The position numbers were made by a program, and so were the translations under genes. Below, piece after piece: positions 59,370-64,000 of a stretch of 64,000 nucleotides of DNA. The first letter of the stretch is position 1, and every line of letters begins with the position of its first letter. The notes beneath the pieces were generated by a model. That model was not told where the DNA came from. It did no database searches and saw only the letters and a list, made by a program, of their open reading frames with translations. The stretch comes from Antitrichia curtipendula (lineage: Eukaryota; Streptophyta; Bryopsida; Hypnales; Leucodontaceae): assembly GCA_951230915.1 (NCBI GenBank), contig OX579634.1, positions 43,227,570 to 43,291,569 on the forward strand, in the 5' to 3' direction.

Positions 59370-62300
59370 GAGCGAGCAGTGGCGACTGAAGCCCCTACAG
59401 TATCCTACACATCCAAGGAATCCCCGGATCTCCCGGACACAAGTCGGAGCTACAAGCGCTAGCATGGCTTTGACTTTGTCCGTATCCACTTGCAATCTTT
59501 TTTGACTGACAACATGTCCCAACAGGATTCCGGAAACCATTCCGAAGAAGCATTTTCTCGGATGCAACTTTAGATTAGTTTCCCTACACCTCTGGAAGGT
59601 CATTCTTAAGTACTCAAGGTGTGATTCCCTTGAACTGAATACTGCAAAATCATCAATGAATACTTCCAGGAAATGTCATAAGAAATCCCGGAAAATATCC
59701 ATCATCAATCGCTGGAAAGTCCCCGGGGCGTTGCATAGTCCAAACGGCATCCGGGTGAAAGCAAACGTTCCCCATTCCGTAGTGAACGTCGTCTTTAACT
59801 GGTCCATAAGTCGGATAAAGACTTGATTGTATCCTGAAAATCCGTCGAGGAAGCTATAACACTCATTTCCGGAGACATGATCAAGAATGATATCCGTGAA
59901 GGGTAATGGAAAGTAGTCTTTCCGGGTTGCTGTATTTAGCTTCCGGAAATCCTGACATACCCGGATCTTGATCTTTCCTTCCGGTCCAGCTTTCTTGGGG
60001 ACAACCACAATAGGCGACACCCATTCGGAGTTGTGCACCGGATAAATGAATTCGGCTTCTAATAAAGCGTCGATTTCTTCCTTCACCATTAAGGAATATC
60101 GCGGATTAAGCCGGTACTGGCATTGCCGGATGGGAACTGCTTCTTCCACCAGATCGATCCTGTGTTCTCCCAGCTCAGCCGGGATTCCACTCAGATCTGA
60201 TGGTACCCATGCAAAAACGTCCGAGTATTCTTCCAAAGCCTTCCCATACTCCTTCCTCTCTTCCGCCGACATAGAGTTACTCATGAAGAAGGATTTTCCG
60301 GATCCTACTTGGACTTTCTCATAGTCGGAAGAATTCACAATATTCTTGATCCGCTCCAGTTCAGTCTCCTCAGCATCATTCCGGAATTCACTCCACGAGG
60401 ACTCTTGTCCTGGTTTAGTCATCCCAATGGCTGGAAGATATCCCTCCAAAATCTGTTGGTGGATCCAGTCAAAAGAGAGTGGAACATCCATCTCTCCCAT
60501 GGATCTGTCTTCTGGAGGTATACTCGGAACCTCGACCAAGGGTTCTTCCGTCGCGATTTCCAAGATAGGTTCTGGAAACTCAAAATCAGTTTCTGTCACA
60601 GACGTGAAATAACTTGGGACAGAATCGGAAACTTCTGGATCTGACCAATCGGTGGTGTATCTGTCTGATTCACTGGTTTCTCCCATATGGTCTACATGTT
60701 TCCAAGGAATCTGGGTGGCTGGTTTTCCTACCACAAATTCCTTAGCTCCCCAATCCACCAGGGCTCTGGCCGTATAAAGCCATGGTCTTCCGAGTAACAT
60801 AGGAAAGGGTCTCCCCTTAGTTACCCGGATTACTACGTAGTTTAGGAGATACGTCTCCTTTCCTATCCGGGTGGGAACTTTTGACAGTCTGCCGACCGGA
60901 TGGACTCGGGACTGATCCGCCATTCGTAATACTTGGGTTGTCGCCTGGAAAGCTGTGTATCCGAGGTCAAAAGCCGTATCTTCCAACATGAGGTTGACTC
61001 CGGATCCGCCGTCCACTGGAATTTTGGGAACGATGCATCCTCCCATTTCCACTTCCAGTTCCGGTGCTCCGTAGTCTTCCACTCCCGAGAAATTGACTGC
61101 AACTGAAGGCAGATTCAATCTTCTCTTCTGTCTCTTTGTCCAAGCTTCTCGGATCAGTCTTTGGTAATTCATGTTGTCATGGAGCAACTATCCAATAGTT
61201 ACGTTCGCCTTCTGATCTTTGACGTCTTATACAATATCATACTCATCTACCTTCAAGGTTGGATTAATAAAAACCGGAATATCATTGAAGGTGACTTTCC
61301 GTGCTACAGGTTGCGGAGTCATGACGGAAGAGTCTAGATTCTTCCGTGTCTCCTGACTGATGTTGATGGGAATAGGGTAATGTCCTACCCCTTTTTCTAA
61401 CTCTACTATGGGTCGGAGAGGTTCTATCCGGACCGAGTGATCAGAATCACTCAGATCCGTATCTCTAGATCTGGCTCTTTCTCTTCCTCTCCGTTCCCTA
61501 TTTCTATATTTTTCTTCCCGGTTTTTGGTGGAACTCCGGGTTGATACTCTATGCACAGGTTCCTCTTGCTCTTCCGGAAGTTCCACCCTTGATTGTCATT
61601 TTTCCGGATTCTCAATTCCGGTAGTAGAACCGTAATTAAGAGCGGTCTGATCTCTCGGGGGAACCTCTACCTGTCTATAGATAGTACAAACCTGCTGTGG
61701 TTTCGGACACTCATTACTTCCGTGTCCATACTCAAGGCAGTTTTGGGAAAGGAGGGATAAGGGTGCTCTTTGCCCATGTCCCTTATGAGGACAACTATTG
61801 GCGTAATGTTGAAGACTACCACACGAAAAACAAGTCCCAGGTGGAAATCGGGAAGGGGGGTAATTACCTTGGCTAGATCCGGCTGTTGCGTTATGTGGAT
61901 TTGTCCGGACTAGTTGTTGTGGCAGATGTCCGTCCTCTTTCGTATCTAGTCTGGATCTGAAAAACCGGATTGACCCGTTCTTCATAATCTCCTTTCGTAT
62001 CCGGTAGCGTATAATACACTCCTTCCTCGTCCACAAAGTGAATCTGCTTCGGTGGTCCTTGACTGCACTCGCTCGCGTAATGTCCGGGCCTCCCACACCT
62101 GGTACATCAAACATTTGCACGAGTTGTTGGCACCGTCCGTCTTAGCATCCGGTGTTCCGCCAGGTTGACCTTGATCGCCTCCAAGGATTCTTGAATACTC
62201 CTCATGAACCTCTTGGAGTCATCGTCCTCGACCTTCACCTTGACTGTCTTCCGGCTAACCCTCTCATTCTTGCCGCGTGTCGTTCTTCTACTGCTGGATG

Positions 62301-62890
62301 CTTCCGGCTCACTTCCGGAACTGTTGGTATCCGTGACTGATGCATCAGTTCCGGTTCCGGAACTTGCAGTCTCGGAGTCAGAAAACTTCCGTCTTCTTCT
62401 CTCTTTTCTCTCGTACTTCTTGCTTCGTCCTTTCTCCAGCCTATTGCTCTTTTTGACGGATCTTCGTAAAGATTGGGCTGAATTCTCGTAATTCTGGGCG
62501 GATTCCATCGCCTCCAATAAAGTAGTGGGCCGGCTTTGACGGATTTGGAACGCCATTTCTTCCAGAAATCCTACCACATACCATTCCACCTGTATACTCT
62601 GAGCTATGTCTATAGTCAGTTTCTTGATCAGAGCTTTTACTCTCTATCCATACTTTCGGACCGACTCATTAGTATGCATTGTAACTTTGCTCAGTTTTCC
62701 TAATGCTCTAGCTTCTCCCCCAACTTCCCTAAATGTTCGGAGGAACAATTCCGTAAGACGATTCCAGTTGTTCCGGGTTAGTTCCGGAACATCTTGATAC
62801 CATCGCAGGGCTTCTCCTTTCAGTAAGCCTTGGAATATCCTCTTTAACGTTACGGAACGTCCGGAAACTAAACTTAATACATAAAATAGA
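59370..62890 (-). pseudogene. Ty3/gypsy gag-pol, truncated and with several stops
   Basis: Order on the minus strand: gag core (GEALRWYQ near 62810, VRKYG), acidic/basic linker, zinc knuckles (CTRCGRPGHYASEC near 62100, CFSCGSLQHYANSC near 61825), aspartic protease (VDGGSGVN near 61010), RT (CQDFRKLN, FLDGFSGYNQ, MPFGLCNAPGTFQ, then FIDDFAVFS near 59650). After RT the frame fades near 59390; RNase H, integrase and LTRs are missing. Stops: TAG 62644-62646, TGA 62107-62109, TGA 61596-61598, TAA 61227-61229, TAG 61188-61190, TGA 59676-59678, plus one frameshift near 61900-61960. Most stops fit C-to-T changes. DGG in the protease is usual for many plant gypsy elements. The right end abuts gag-like element 3. 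Confidence 0.85.
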
Positions 62891-63259
62891 GATATATAGG
62901 AGAAGAACTTTGAAATTTTTGCATATGTGTAGAAGTTTAGACGCTAGAAACCTACATTAGAAAAGATCTCTTTCGTAGGAAAGTTAAAACTCTAATTAGG
63001 TTAAAACAATGTTCCGGAACCAGTAGCCGGATAGTCGGAAGTTCCGGATCGTAGGGGTTCCGGCTAGGGAACTTACGGGAACTCCACCGGTTCGGGAACT
63101 TAGGGTTTCGCGCCACTATATAAACTCCGCCGCCATTCTCATTCGGTCTCTTTCCTCTGCGGCATTTTCGCGAGTACGTTTAGTGAGAGAAAGAGTGGTG
63201 AGATAGGATCGAGGTAGGAAGCGGAAGTAAGGTCGGTGCAACTCCGGAAGACCGACAGG
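62880..63259 (+). promoter_or_regulatory. 5' region of gag-like element 3
   Basis: CCGG-rich from about 63010, with TATATAAA at 63117-63124 and ATG 63260. The stretch 62865-62915 ('ggaaactaaacttaatacat') resembles the 5' end of element 2 read on its strand. The exact left end and target duplication could not be placed. Confidence 0.45.
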
Positions 63260-64000
63260 ATGACGGAAACTCGAGCCCGTAGACTGGCGGTGACCGCACG
63301 GACTGTCAGCCCGGTGATTCCGTTCGATACGGATCGCCATAGAGAGTTGCAGGAGGATTTAGAGACCATGGGCTGTGTCGAATTCTTACACCGCCCATGG
63401 GACTTGAAGAGTGAAGGAATGATTGAGGAACTCCTTTACGGAGTTCCCAATCAGTATGAGTTGACGGTGAGGGGCCGCCCGAGAGCTTGGACACAAGAGC
63501 TCTGGGCCGGAACGTACTTTGCCCTGAACTGGGGGCATGGATGGGCCGGCCAAACGGAGAAGTTCGCGGCGGAAAGATTCCGGAACTCCGCCGATCCAAA
63601 AGAGGGGTTTGCAACGACGGATTGCGTGTACGCCCGGGATCAGCAACTCTTAGAGTTCCTGATCCCCATCCTGTATCCGGAAAAGCCTAGCCGGGTGACC
63701 ACCACGGTGGCCAACACCATTTTGGGGGCTTTAGGAAACAGGGTTAACCTGCCCCCAAGACCCGTAAATTGGGGCGGACTTATTCACTCGATTGTGGATA
63801 AGTTAGCGAATGGGATTTCAAGACGGAAGACTAGTCACATTAGCCCGTACTTGTTCCACTTGTACCACCGGATGGAAACCCTGAGCGAGCCGGAGCAGCT
63901 TATGTACAAGAAGGGGGAAAATCTCCTCAAGTACGGGCTGAGACCGGAACCGCAGCCGGAGGAGTCGGAATCCGAGGAGGAGGACGTTCCGGAGGAAACA
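63260..64000 (+). CDS. Gag-like protein (element 3), cut by the right edge
   Basis: Open from ATG 63260 (MTETRARRLAVTARTV) through 247 codons to the window end, with no stop. It aligns along its length with 54419-56278 and 1314-2951: LETMGCVEFL, RPWDLK, NQYELTVRG, AWTQELW, IPILYPEKPSR, PYLFHLYH, LLKYG, then an acidic Glu-rich stretch. It is the only one of the three with an unbroken N terminus here. Function unknown. Confidence 0.75.
   Translation, partial: MTETRARRLAVTARTVSPVIPFDTDRHRELQEDLETMGCVEFLHRPWDLKSEGMIEELLYGVPNQYELTVRGRPRAWTQELWAGTYFALNWGHGWAGQTEKFAAERFRNSADPKEGFATTDCVYARDQQLLEFLIPILYPEKPSRVTTTVANTILGALGNRVNLPPRPVNWGGLIHSIVDKLANGISRRKTSHISPYLFHLYHRMETLSEPEQLMYKKGENLLKYGLRPEPQPEESESEEEDVPEET

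Noticed and set aside
1..64000. tRNA, rRNA or other structural RNA genes
   Set aside because: I recognised no tRNA A/B box pairs in a cloverleaf context and no rRNA core sequence by eye; a dedicated search was not possible.

Overview
The window is nuclear DNA of a plant-type (streptophyte) genome that is very rich in transposable elements. Evidence: one spliced plant-style Qa-SNARE (syntaxin) gene with many short introns, plant-type transposases (BED/DUF659/hAT), a Ty3/gypsy polyprotein, long AT-rich intergenic tracts, and no bacterial gene order, ribosome binding sites or operons. A charophyte alga, bryophyte, lycophyte or fern seems likelier than a flowering plant because of the transposase families present, but the sequence does not settle this. 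Layout: 1-395 is a coding-like open frame running off the left edge (minus strand). 550-8612 is a decayed hAT element, its left end split by a 3.4-kb gag-like element (741-4133). 8670-25640 is AT-rich repeat DNA with TTAA-flanked MITEs, GC-rich arrays, and three genes that carry the same kind of promoter: a coiled-coil protein, a kinase pseudogene, and a second coiled-coil gene. 25658-28856 holds a third coiled-coil gene that ends in a RING finger, with a hAT-like terminus behind its promoter. 29685-32528 is a DDE-type transposase pseudogene. 38725-43772 is the syntaxin gene, the only clear host gene. 44976-50310 is repeats. 50638-57417 is a second DDE-type transposase gene, cut by another gag-like element (53331-56809). 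59370-62890 is a truncated gypsy element, and 63260 to the right edge is a third gag-like gene. The most striking pattern is a GC-rich 13-mer, GGCGACYNCGGGT, in dense arrays just upstream of five otherwise different genes (a hAT transposase, a kinase-like gene, and three members of an unrecognised coiled-coil family). In three of them the array runs into the same core promoter and 5' leader about 165-185 bp before the ATG. At 28281-28856 the arrays form two opposed arms beside a CAGGGTTGT terminus. This looks like one family of mobile elements that carries modular promoters and accessory genes. Other element families here are loaded with a different short word each: CCGG in the gag-like elements and GTAC in the second transposase locus. 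The second notable item is the syntaxin gene. Its SNARE motif has lost the zero-layer glutamine, its second half is replaced by about eleven copies of a 13-residue Pro-rich repeat, and the preceding SNARE exon exists as two tandem copies of equal length. Almost every broken element gene here is broken by a stop explainable as one C-to-T (or G-to-A) change, as expected of methylated, silenced DNA.
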